A stretch of 26,195 nt of DNA from UBA9926 sp913052075 (GTDB lineage: Bacteria; Pseudomonadota; Gammaproteobacteria; Pseudomonadales; Azotimanducaceae). The position numbers and the translations under genes are program-made. Of the stretch, positions 9,403 through 16,184 are shown one piece after another. Positions within the stretch are counted from its first letter, which is position 1. Every line of letters begins with the position of its first letter. The notes under the pieces are model-generated. The model did no database searches, was not told where the DNA came from, and saw only the letters and a program-made list of their open reading frames with translations. The stretch spans positions 1-26,195 of the forward strand of contig CAJXDD010000014.1 in assembly GCA_913052075.1 (NCBI GenBank), read 5' to 3'.

Positions 9403-10485
9403 ATGATCAGGAATCATTTTGCAGTGTCGCCTGCAAGTGGCCCAATCGTAGTCACGGGAGCGAGCGGCTATATCGGGGCCTGGATCGTCAGAGACTGTGT
9501 CGAGCAGGGATATGAAGTTCGTGCGTGCGTGCGGGATACCAAGAATCCAGCAAAGACCGAACACCTTTCGCGACTGAATGATGAGGAATTACGAGGCAGC
9601 GTATCTCTTTACGAGGCTGACTTGTTTGCCGCCGGCAGCTATGACGAGGCATTTGCCGGAGCTACTGCTGTAATTCACGCCGGCGCAACCGTCGGTTTCA
9701 ATAGAGAGACACCTCAAGAAGTCTACGACGGTTGTTTTAGGGAGAATGCGCACGTTATCGAGTCAGTAAAAAAATCAGGCAGTGTGAAACGCTTCGTTTT
9801 TACGTCGTCCTTCGCGGCCGTCGGACATCCTCGTGATGAAGGTTACGTTTTCACGGAAAAAGACTGGTGTGGGGACAATATAGATGCATATAAGGGCCGA
9901 TGGACTGAGGAACAAATCCCTTTGAATAGGGACATCGCATATGCAATGGCTAAAGCAAATACTGAAAAACTAATATACGCAGAAGCGGCCGCAGATGGGA
10001 GCTTTGAAGCGATGGCAATCTTGCCACTGCACGTCATTGGCCCTTTAATGTCTGCCAACAATGACCAGCCTTGGAGCTGGCAAAATCACATTAAGAGAAT
10101 GATGCAAGGACGTCCCTACAAAGGCGGGCGAGAGGGTCGGATGCTGTGGAACTGTGTCGATGTAAGGGATGTAGCAAGAGCGCATCGTTTGTGCATCGAA
10201 ACCAGTAAAGGGACAAATTCAAGTCGTTACATTCTCTCAGCCGCAGATAGAAACGGCGAACTCTTCACGTGGGAACTGCAGGCTTTACTAAGCTCGTTGT
10301 TCCCAGCAGTTACGGAGATTGGAGGAGAGCCAATGTGTGACGGCGTTCCAGCGAAGGCTACTTATGATGCACCTCGATCTTACTGTTTGCTTGCGCGTCA
10401 AGAGCTTGGACTGGAAACTTTTGATCTAAAAACCACGCTTCGCGACACCGTCAATTCATTCTATCGTTTGGGTTTGATCGATTAA
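9403..10485 (+). CDS. NAD(P)-dependent epimerase/dehydratase family protein (extended SDR, dihydroflavonol-reductase-like)
   Basis: A 360-residue extended short-chain dehydrogenase. The Rossmann signature GASGYIG is at residues 19-25, a TSSFAAVG segment carries the catalytic Ser region, and the YxxxK pair is Tyr180/Lys184 in IAYAMAKANTEK. The order and length fit the dihydroflavonol-4-reductase / 3-beta-HSD / aldehyde-reductase branch, so oxidation or reduction of a hydroxy/keto group on a hydrophobic substrate is likely. The ATG at 9403 has GAGG about 10 nt upstream and is the only start that leaves the fold intact. It ends with TAA 10 bp before the P450 start, so the two genes form an operon. 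A shared pathway, with the P450 hydroxylating and the SDR oxidising or reducing the alcohol, is a reasonable inference. Cytoplasmic. Confidence 0.88.
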   Translation: MIRNHFAVSPASGPIVVTGASGYIGAWIVRDCVEQGYEVRACVRDTKNPAKTEHLSRLNDEELRGSVSLYEADLFAAGSYDEAFAGATAVIHAGATVGFNRETPQEVYDGCFRENAHVIESVKKSGSVKRFVFTSSFAAVGHPRDEGYVFTEKDWCGDNIDAYKGRWTEEQIPLNRDIAYAMAKANTEKLIYAEAAADGSFEAMAILPLHVIGPLMSANNDQPWSWQNHIKRMMQGRPYKGGREGRMLWNCVDVRDVARAHRLCIETSKGTNSSRYILSAADRNGELFTWELQALLSSLFPAVTEIGGEPMCDGVPAKATYDAPRSYCLLARQELGLETFDLKTTLRDTVNSFYRLGLID

Positions 10486-10495
10486 CGGAGGCGCT

Positions 10496-11737
10496 ATGAT
10501 GAAAACACCCGATGACTTCAGCTTTCTCAATCCAGCGGTAAGCAGCGAGCCGTGGGATTTTTACGAGGTGCTGCATGAGCAGAGCCCGGTTTACCAAATT
10601 CCTGAAACAGGCGCATTTGTTGTCACAAGATATGAGGATTTAAGGGCAGTATTAAAGAACCATGACGTGTTCTCGTCCGATGTGGGATCGATAGGCGGAG
10701 GCTCTCTGGCTGAAATCCAACAAGCCGTTCTTAAGAATGGCGGAGGTTGGCCCCACGTAGCCACTTTGCAGCGAACAGACCCCCCTATTCATGACCGATA
10801 TCGAAAGCTGCTCGACCGCGTGTTCACAATAGCGCGCGTCAGGGAGCTCACCCCTCACATAGACGACGTCGTAAATAGTCTGATAGAAAATTTTATTGGC
10901 CGAGGGGAATGCGAATTCAATGAAGAGTTTGCCATGCCGATGCCAGGGATAATTATTGCAGAGCAGTTGGGCCTAGATGCAGACAACGTAGCAACGTTTA
11001 AGCGATGGGCTGATGCCATGTTGGGAGCCGCAAGAGCTGCTGTGGCGTCTGAGGAGGAAGTGAGGACTAACGCGGAAATCGAGTTAGAAGCGCAGTTATT
11101 TCTAGCTCAAGTTTTCGAAGAGCGCAGGCAAAACCCCACTGACGACTTAATGTCAGCCATGGTGCACTCTCACGGAGAGGATGAAGAGCCTCTAACGATG
11201 CCAGAACTGCAGAACTTGATGCACCAACTGATAACAGGTGGATTTGAGACAACACAAACGGCGATCAATCATGGGATGTGGACTTTGATCCGGCATCCAG
11301 AGCTACAGGCAAAGCTTCAAGAAGATAATAATTTGCTTAAACCTTTCGTGGATGAAGTCTTAAGATGGGAGAGTCCGGTTCAGTTTCTCGCTAGGAGAGC
11401 GAAGCAAGACGTAACTATTGGTGAAACGTTCATCAAGAAAGATAGCATGGTGCTGGTAGGTTACGGAGCGGCAAACAGAGACAAAGAGAAATTCGAATGC
11501 CCTCATCAATTTGACATCGATCGGCCAAATTCAGGTGCGAATCTGGCTTTCGGTAGTGGAAGACACTTCTGTCCGGGTGCTTTACTGGCGAAGCAGGAGA
11601 TGATGAGCTCCTTCAAACTACTTTTGGACCGGCTTGGAGACATAGAGTTAGCTAAGCCCCTGCCCGAACCAGTGCACCGATTTAGTCTCTTTTTCATGCC
11701 AATGCATGACTTTCACATTCGATTCAAAAAGCGATGA
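10496..11737 (+). CDS. Cytochrome P450 (bacterial class I)
   Basis: A 413-residue soluble cytochrome P450. Visible signatures in order: I-helix oxygen-activation motif GGFETT (248-253), K-helix ExxR as E287-VLR290, and the heme-binding loop FGSGRHFCPG with the axial thiolate Cys359. Length matches soluble bacterial P450s that take electrons from a ferredoxin and ferredoxin reductase. Neither partner is encoded here, so they must come from elsewhere. The start is ATG at 10496 (a second ATG follows directly) with GGAGG 5 nt upstream. It follows the SDR gene by 10 bp. It converges on the haloalkane-dehalogenase-like gene with only 36 bp between stops. Substrate cannot be read; relatives hydroxylate terpenes, steroids, alkyl chains and aromatic ethers. 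Confidence 0.95.
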   Translation: MMKTPDDFSFLNPAVSSEPWDFYEVLHEQSPVYQIPETGAFVVTRYEDLRAVLKNHDVFSSDVGSIGGGSLAEIQQAVLKNGGGWPHVATLQRTDPPIHDRYRKLLDRVFTIARVRELTPHIDDVVNSLIENFIGRGECEFNEEFAMPMPGIIIAEQLGLDADNVATFKRWADAMLGAARAAVASEEEVRTNAEIELEAQLFLAQVFEERRQNPTDDLMSAMVHSHGEDEEPLTMPELQNLMHQLITGGFETTQTAINHGMWTLIRHPELQAKLQEDNNLLKPFVDEVLRWESPVQFLARRAKQDVTIGETFIKKDSMVLVGYGAANRDKEKFECPHQFDIDRPNSGANLAFGSGRHFCPGALLAKQEMMSSFKLLLDRLGDIELAKPLPEPVHRFSLFFMPMHDFHIRFKKR

Positions 11738-11773
11738 TTGCGAGGCTGCGCGTTTTTTCCCCGACAGCCGTGG

Positions 11774-12688
11774 CTATGAATTTGACTGCACAAACTGATG
11801 AATCAGCGGGACCAAAATTTCGGGAATATCCTCTTGGCAAAAGTGCCCGGCCTGATCAAAGGTGTTTATTGGAGCTGATGGGAACAGCGCTCGAAAATCA
11901 GCAATTTGATTCTCTGGTCGAATCGCTCGATCCCTCATACCGACGGCTAGCATCGCTGGTTTTTCTCTAACAGCATCGAGATTACCGGTCGCCAATCCCG
12001 AGAGAATGTACTCCGTATGTCGCTGGAGGTGCACATCGAGTGGAAACTCAATCGCGCCGATGCAAGATTCACGATCTGGGAAAGGTGATGAATAAGCCCT
12101 CAGCCAATCCGAATCTACAGCAGCAGAATTTTCAAACCCAATAATTTTCATTACAGACAGCACGGTAGAACCGAGCTCACCAAGAATCCCCTCTAACGTT
12201 CCTGCCTCATGTTGTTTTGCAATCCACTGAAACCACTCGGAACTCTCAGCGTTAGCTCGCTGCCCCCCATACCCAAACAGCGTGTTCAGCAAAGCCACCC
12301 TTTTTACTCTTTCAGGATGACGAATCGTGTAAGCCCCGGTAATTGGCCCGCCCCAGTCTTGGCAAACGAACGTGATATTCTCTAAATCCAAAGCTCCGAT
12401 AAAGGCTTCGAGATTCTCAACGTGCGTTTGCAGCGTGTATATCCTGTCTCTTGGCGTTTCGCTTTTCCCAAAACCCATGTGATCAGGCACGATGACCCGA
12501 TAATGTTTTGACAACTCGGGTATAAAATTCCGATATAAATACCCCCAAGTTGGTTCCCCATGTAAGCAAATGACGACTTGCCCGTCTCTCGGCCCCTCAT
12601 CAACGTAGTGCTGTTTGAATCCTGCCGCTTCGCAATACTTGGGTTCAAAAGGCCAAGTCCCTCCAAATGTTTCGTTCTGACTAATCAC
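11774..12688 (-). CDS. Haloalkane dehalogenase-like alpha/beta hydrolase
   Basis: A 304-residue alpha/beta hydrolase of the haloalkane dehalogenase family, subfamily I pattern. The oxyanion motif is HGEPTW (from His43) and the nucleophile is Asp111 in CQDWGG. Trp112 is the first halide-stabilising residue. A cap-domain Trp (Trp152 or Trp155) is a candidate for the second. The acid is Asp253 in GMRDRAI, placed as in DhlA, and the base is His282 in AGHF. The full catalytic set is therefore present, supporting hydrolytic dehalogenation of short halogenated hydrocarbons, although many such family members have untested substrates. The start is GTG at 12688, with AAAGGT about 8 nt upstream; no ATG is available before the conserved domain. 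It is a single gene, convergent with the P450. Confidence 0.85.
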   Translation of the reverse strand: MISQNETFGGTWPFEPKYCEAAGFKQHYVDEGPRDGQVVICLHGEPTWGYLYRNFIPELSKHYRVIVPDHMGFGKSETPRDRIYTLQTHVENLEAFIGALDLENITFVCQDWGGPITGAYTIRHPERVKRVALLNTLFGYGGQRANAESSEWFQWIAKQHEAGTLEGILGELGSTVLSVMKIIGFENSAAVDSDWLRAYSSPFPDRESCIGAIEFPLDVHLQRHTEYILSGLATGNLDAVREKPAMLAVGMRDRAIRPENQIADFRALFPSAPINTFDQAGHFCQEDIPEILVPLIHQFVQSNS

Positions 12689-12822
12689 CTTATTTTACCT
12701 TTCACGAAAAGCTCCTTTGGGTACCGAGTCCGTAGTCGACAGTTTAGATCTACCTGCTTAGGGTTCGATCGATTATGAACCAATGAGCCAAAATTCAGTT
12801 TTGTGACTACAGCTCTCCTGCA

Positions 12823-12856
12823 AACCCGGGTAGCCAATTGTTATGCCACCCGGGTT
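12823..12856. repeat. Perfect 8-bp inverted repeat, possible weak terminator
   Basis: AACCCGGG at 12823-12830 and CCCGGGTT at 12849-12856 form a perfect 8-bp stem with an 18-nt loop, 7 bp past the stop of the leftward gene that ends at 12864. Read on the minus strand the stem is followed only by TTT-type bases (GGGTTTGCAGG), so it would be a weak intrinsic terminator or an mRNA 3'-end stabiliser. Confidence 0.45.
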
Positions 12857-12863
12857 AAATCAC

Positions 12864-13610
12864 TTAGGAAGGTTGGCGCAACCTAATATTTGTCGATTGG
12901 TATAGTCTAGGCGTATCACAGCTATGCACCTCCGCGGGTCGGGAGCCTGCCAACATACTCTTCAAGCGATTATCGCGAGCCCTTCCATACTCTTGAACCG
13001 ATGAGAACGACGCTACCAGCCAATAGTCGTGCTCTATCGATGCTGAAGAACCTGTTTCTGGCCACCAACGCCAGACCCCACCTTGGAATTTGCTAGCGTC
13101 TAGATAGGACTGCCAAACCTTATCGTTTTCCCACAATTCCTCATTACTAACATCCTCATTCATGGAGCATGATTGAATCGATGTAATACTCACGCCACCC
13201 TCTTCAAAATCCTCTGCCGGTGCTCTGACCTGAGCATTAAAATTCATTGCTTGCCCCGAACAATCTGTCGCGGCTTCCCATTTGGCGTAGATCTTGTTCG
13301 CTCCGGCTAAAAACTCGTCTTGTGCTGAACCAATAGCTTCCAACGACTGGGCAAAGCCCAAGAACATGAAATCGAAATCATAATCTGAGTCTGATCGATA
13401 AAGAGGCGTCAAAATCCACGCGCTATAGGGAGACGAAAAATTATCATCTCCGTAGGCATTCCATTCGCCGATAACCTTCATCACGTCATCCATGTCTTTT
13501 CCTGCGGCAAATTTGCATTGAAGGCCTTCCATCCCACTAATATTCAAATGGTCGTCCGCTTGAACCCCACTCACGATAGCAACTAACAACAGTGATATTA
13601 GAAATCTCAT
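12864..13610 (-). CDS. Exported two-module protein with bracketing cysteines, unknown function
   Basis: I do not recognise a named family. The 248-residue product has a clear Sec signal peptide (MRFLISLLLVAIVSGVQADD, cleavage after QA). The mature part consists of two similar-sized modules, each opening and closing with a cysteine: Cys32-Cys117 (85 apart) and Cys148-Cys231 (83 apart). The openings (LQCKF and IQSCSMN) match those of the lipoprotein at 14354-15247 (LQCDF and MQICAMN), so the two are paralogues; the fold may be a dimeric alpha/beta (ferredoxin-like) barrel (inference). Disulfides within each module are likely in the periplasm. The ATG at 13610 has AAAAAGGAG 6 nt upstream. A TATAAT box lies at 13675-13680. 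Function is unknown. Confidence 0.75.
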   Translation of the reverse strand: MRFLISLLLVAIVSGVQADDHLNISGMEGLQCKFAAGKDMDDVMKVIGEWNAYGDDNFSSPYSAWILTPLYRSDSDYDFDFMFLGFAQSLEAIGSAQDEFLAGANKIYAKWEAATDCSGQAMNFNAQVRAPAEDFEEGGVSITSIQSCSMNEDVSNEELWENDKVWQSYLDASKFQGGVWRWWPETGSSASIEHDYWLVASFSSVQEYGRARDNRLKSMLAGSRPAEVHSCDTPRLYQSTNIRLRQPS

Positions 13611-13674
13611 ACTTGCTCCTTTTTATTTTGTATATTTAAGTTTTTCTAATAAACGTATATAAATCTCTGTATTT

Positions 13675-13713
13675 ATTATATTTTATCTTTCCATGGAACC
13701 ATTTAATAACCAT
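13675..13713 (-). promoter_or_regulatory. Putative promoter with direct-repeat operator upstream of 12864-13610
   Basis: On the minus strand a perfect TATAAT (13680-13675) lies 65 nt before the ATG at 13610 in a very AT-rich stretch. No good -35 box is at the right distance. Instead, two copies of ATGGTT (plus-strand AACCAT at 13697-13702 and 13708-13713), 11 bp apart, occupy the -35 position. A good -10 with a one-helical-turn direct repeat over -35 suggests an activator-dependent promoter (inference). Confidence 0.35.
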
Positions 13714-13775
13714 GGGCTGTGGCGCTGACCTCGAAAATATTTGATCACTCTAGATAAAGGACCAAGGGATTCAAA

Positions 13776-14192
13776 CTAATTTATCTCCAGGGCCTTCACA
13801 GTAAGATCATCAACAGAACCACAAGCAGAAGCCATCTCTGACAGATAAGATTGCCATGTCTCATCTTTCTCTTGCCACGCTATGGCTAAATCCATGGATT
13901 TCTGTGAGCCATGTACATCTATCGATGCTAGGGCTCCGTCCTCATGAACCGCGGGGACTGCTGAGTATTTGTGAGGGGAGTTAGCACTCTCATAAGCAAT
14001 CATGTCTCTCAGCACAGATAACCCTCGATTGAGGTCTGCGCATGGCCAGTGATAGACCAAGACAATCTGGCCCGTACTTGCTGCCGGCGAAATATTTTCT
14101 TGATGATCATCAGCGGAAACTTGGCTTACGAAAATCGCAAACCATGCAACAAGAAGGTGAGCTGTTAGCTTTTTCATAGTTAATCTCTTCAT
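13776..14192 (-). CDS. Small exported protein, single Cys-bracketed module, unknown function
   Basis: A 138-residue exported protein of unknown function. The signal peptide ends in VSADDH, much like the neighbouring 12864-13610 product (VQADDH). The mature region has one pair of cysteines (Cys51, Cys124) and a tryptophan-rich second half (AIAWQEKDETWQSYL) resembling the WQEYAEA segment of the lipoprotein at 14354-15247, so it may be a one-module relative (weak inference). Two starts are possible. ATG at 14192 has GGAG 10 nt upstream; ATG at 14177 (MKKLTAHLL...) gives a neater signal peptide but has only AAGAGA as ribosome binding site. It lies 165 bp upstream of the 12864-13610 gene, which has its own promoter candidate, and is divergent from the gene at 14354. 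Confidence 0.7.
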   Translation of the reverse strand: MKRLTMKKLTAHLLVAWFAIFVSQVSADDHQENISPAASTGQIVLVYHWPCADLNRGLSVLRDMIAYESANSPHKYSAVPAVHEDGALASIDVHGSQKSMDLAIAWQEKDETWQSYLSEMASACGSVDDLTVKALEIN

Positions 14193-14353
14193 CCTAATTG
14201 AACTCCAAGGTACCCCGAATACCCATCACTTTCTAGTAATTCGCTTTCACCGCGGAGCTCCTCTTTCAAACTAACCGCAGCCTGCAGCGGGAACTCGCGA
14301 ATTTTGAACACGGAAGCTACACTATCAGTGAACCTACTTTCTCGGAGATTGAT

Positions 14354-15247
14354 ATGTATCAGATAGTATTAAAAGCCTTAGTTACGGCTATGGCGGCACT
14401 TTTCTTGTTGGGTTGCTCTGGAGAACCAGACGGTACTGAGAACGGATCATCCCCCTCGATTTCGGCAGCCACGAATGCCGAATCTTCTGACAGCGGTCAA
14501 ACTGTGTCACCAACTTCTTATACCGAATATCTGCAATGCGATTTTGGAGGGGGTTACTCACCCGAAGCTTTCCGGGCATTTCTTACCGATTGGAATGCTG
14601 AAATCGACCAGTTACCAGATCGCGGCCTTAGGGCCTTTGGGTATTTACCCAGAGCGTGGTCCTCCGAGGCATTTGACGGAATCTGGGTTCTTCGTTGGCC
14701 CAATGCCCAGGAGAGGGATGCGGGCTGGCAAGAATACGCGGAAGCTGGCGTTCAAGAGAGGCTTAGATCTGGTCATCCTGATCTAATTGAGTGCGCACCT
14801 GAAAATGAACTAGGACTGTTTGCATTTGACACATACAGCAGACGCAGTGCCCCCGAAAGCTGGAATCAATCTACATCACCCTATTCCGTTTCAATGCAGA
14901 TTTGTGCGATGAACGATGATCGTCCTCTTACAGATTTGAGAGACTTCGTGACATCAGAATATCTGCCATATCTAGCCCAGACAGATTCGAGATTGGAAGG
15001 GAATACCTATTGGTACCAGGTAGCCATCATGGATGAAGAAAATAGTGTAGGCCAGCCGTCGACCGCCTCAGCACCTTTTGACTTTGTTTGGATGAACTAC
15101 TGGAACAATATTGAGGAAGAGACAACTTCGATGGAGGATTGGGCGGCGAATGGCGGCAAGCTTCAGGAAGGATTTGATGCTATTGCGACGTGTCAGGATC
15201 CGATACCGTACAACGGGCACTACTTCCGAACTGCGACGAGCTCATAG
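14354..15247 (+). CDS. Lipoprotein with two Cys-bracketed modules, unknown function
   Basis: A 297-residue lipoprotein: the signal sequence ends in the lipobox LLGC (Cys21), followed by a Ser/Thr/Glu-rich linker to about residue 55. Two modules follow. The first is bracketed by Cys62 and Cys147 (85 apart, the same spacing as Cys32-Cys117 in the product of 12864-13610), the second by Cys184 and Cys280. Opening motifs LQCDF and MQICAMN match the paralogue, and module one is rich in Trp (TDWNAE, WVLRWP, GWQEY). No catalytic motif is evident; a binding role at the membrane surface is a guess. The start is ATG at 14354 with CGGAGA 6 nt upstream. It is transcribed divergently from 13776-14192, and its stop faces the TauD-type gene with a hairpin between. 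Confidence 0.75.
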   Translation: MYQIVLKALVTAMAALFLLGCSGEPDGTENGSSPSISAATNAESSDSGQTVSPTSYTEYLQCDFGGGYSPEAFRAFLTDWNAEIDQLPDRGLRAFGYLPRAWSSEAFDGIWVLRWPNAQERDAGWQEYAEAGVQERLRSGHPDLIECAPENELGLFAFDTYSRRSAPESWNQSTSPYSVSMQICAMNDDRPLTDLRDFVTSEYLPYLAQTDSRLEGNTYWYQVAIMDEENSVGQPSTASAPFDFVWMNYWNNIEEETTSMEDWAANGGKLQEGFDAIATCQDPIPYNGHYFRTATSS

Positions 15248-15257
15248 CTTTACTGGG

Positions 15258-15296
15258 GCGACAAGTCAGGGAGCACAATCCATCCTGACCTGTCGC
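15258..15296. terminator. Hairpin between convergent genes, probable bidirectional terminator
   Basis: GCGACA-A-GTCAGG (15258-15270) pairs with CCTGAC-C-TGTCGC (15284-15296): twelve base pairs with one A/C mismatch and a 13-nt loop. It sits 10 bp after the lipoprotein stop and 33 bp from the stop of the TauD-type gene. It is symmetric, so it can work from both sides, but it lacks a T-run (TTACC follows on the plus strand). Confidence 0.6.
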
Positions 15297-15329
15297 TTAC
15301 CCGCGATGTCACAGCATCGAGCAGCATAA

Positions 15330-16184
15330 CTAAGCTGGCATTGCCCTTGCCAATACCTGGCACCTCTTCATAAGCCTCCGTGACTCAGGTGGAAAGTCGT
15401 CGCGTCGGTGGAGCACGCACCGGTTGTCCCAAATGACGACGTCACCAGGCTGCCACTCTTGTCGCCACACATTCTCAGGCGATACAGCATAGGACCAGAG
15501 TTCGTCGAGCAGACATTCGCTCTCCTGTAATTCTAAGCCAGGGATAAAGGCCCACTCCCTTCGTCCCAGATACAACACCTTGCGGCCGGTCTCATCGTGC
15601 GTCTGAACGATTGGATGGGTAGCACCAGGGGCATCACGGGGATCATCGAAGGGTTCGAACCCCGGGCGTAAAGAGCCCACACTTGTATGCGCTGCATCGT
15701 GCTTGATGTTCAGCGTTTGGACCCGGGCCTTGAGGTCAGCAGGCAGCGCATCGTAGGCCGCATATTGGTTGGAAAAATAGGTATCGCCTCCCGTCTGCGG
15801 AACTTCAACGCCAAGCAAGATGCTTGCAGGTGGCGGCACTGGGAGATAAGTCATATCCGAATGCCAACTGGCTTCAGAATTCCCCAAACCACCAATAGGT
15901 TTACCGTCGACGAGAATGTTTGACAGTTGCGTGACATAACGATTCTTTATCTTCGCTTTTTGCGCAACAGACATTCGGCCGGTAGGAATCTCCTCTAGCG
16001 GTCCGAATCTAGCACTGAACCGCTGCAAGCCATCTTCATCAAGCACTTGCCCTCTAATCCGCAGTACACCATGGTCAAGCCAAGCAGAATAAATCTCCTC
16101 AAACTCGGCGTCCGATAGATTTCCCACATCGACGTTGTTGATTTGTGCCACAAAGCCGCGATTCACTGGACTCACTTCAAGCAC
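15330..16184 (-). CDS. TauD/TfdA family Fe(II)/2-oxoglutarate dioxygenase
   Basis: A 284-residue TauD/TfdA-type dioxygenase, cytoplasmic, coupling 2-oxoglutarate decarboxylation to substrate hydroxylation. The metal facial triad is visible: His108 and Asp110 in SWHSDMTY and distal His259 in CVLHRRDDF, with the 2-oxoglutarate-binding Arg269/Arg270 in ESRRLMKR. NVDVGNLSDAEF and RFGPLEEIP are normal N-terminal features. The start is GTG at 16184, preceded by GGAGGAGG at 5-nt-scale spacing, and it overlaps the stop of the upstream selenoprotein gene by 8 nt, so the two are translationally coupled. TauD relatives act on taurine, sulfonates, phenoxyacetates, carnitine precursors and others, so substrate is open. 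The coupling suggests that the selenoprotein and the dioxygenase work on connected steps (inference). Confidence 0.9.
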   Translation of the reverse strand: MLEVSPVNRGFVAQINNVDVGNLSDAEFEEIYSAWLDHGVLRIRGQVLDEDGLQRFSARFGPLEEIPTGRMSVAQKAKIKNRYVTQLSNILVDGKPIGGLGNSEASWHSDMTYLPVPPPASILLGVEVPQTGGDTYFSNQYAAYDALPADLKARVQTLNIKHDAAHTSVGSLRPGFEPFDDPRDAPGATHPIVQTHDETGRKVLYLGRREWAFIPGLELQESECLLDELWSYAVSPENVWRQEWQPGDVVIWDNRCVLHRRDDFPPESRRLMKRCQVLARAMPA

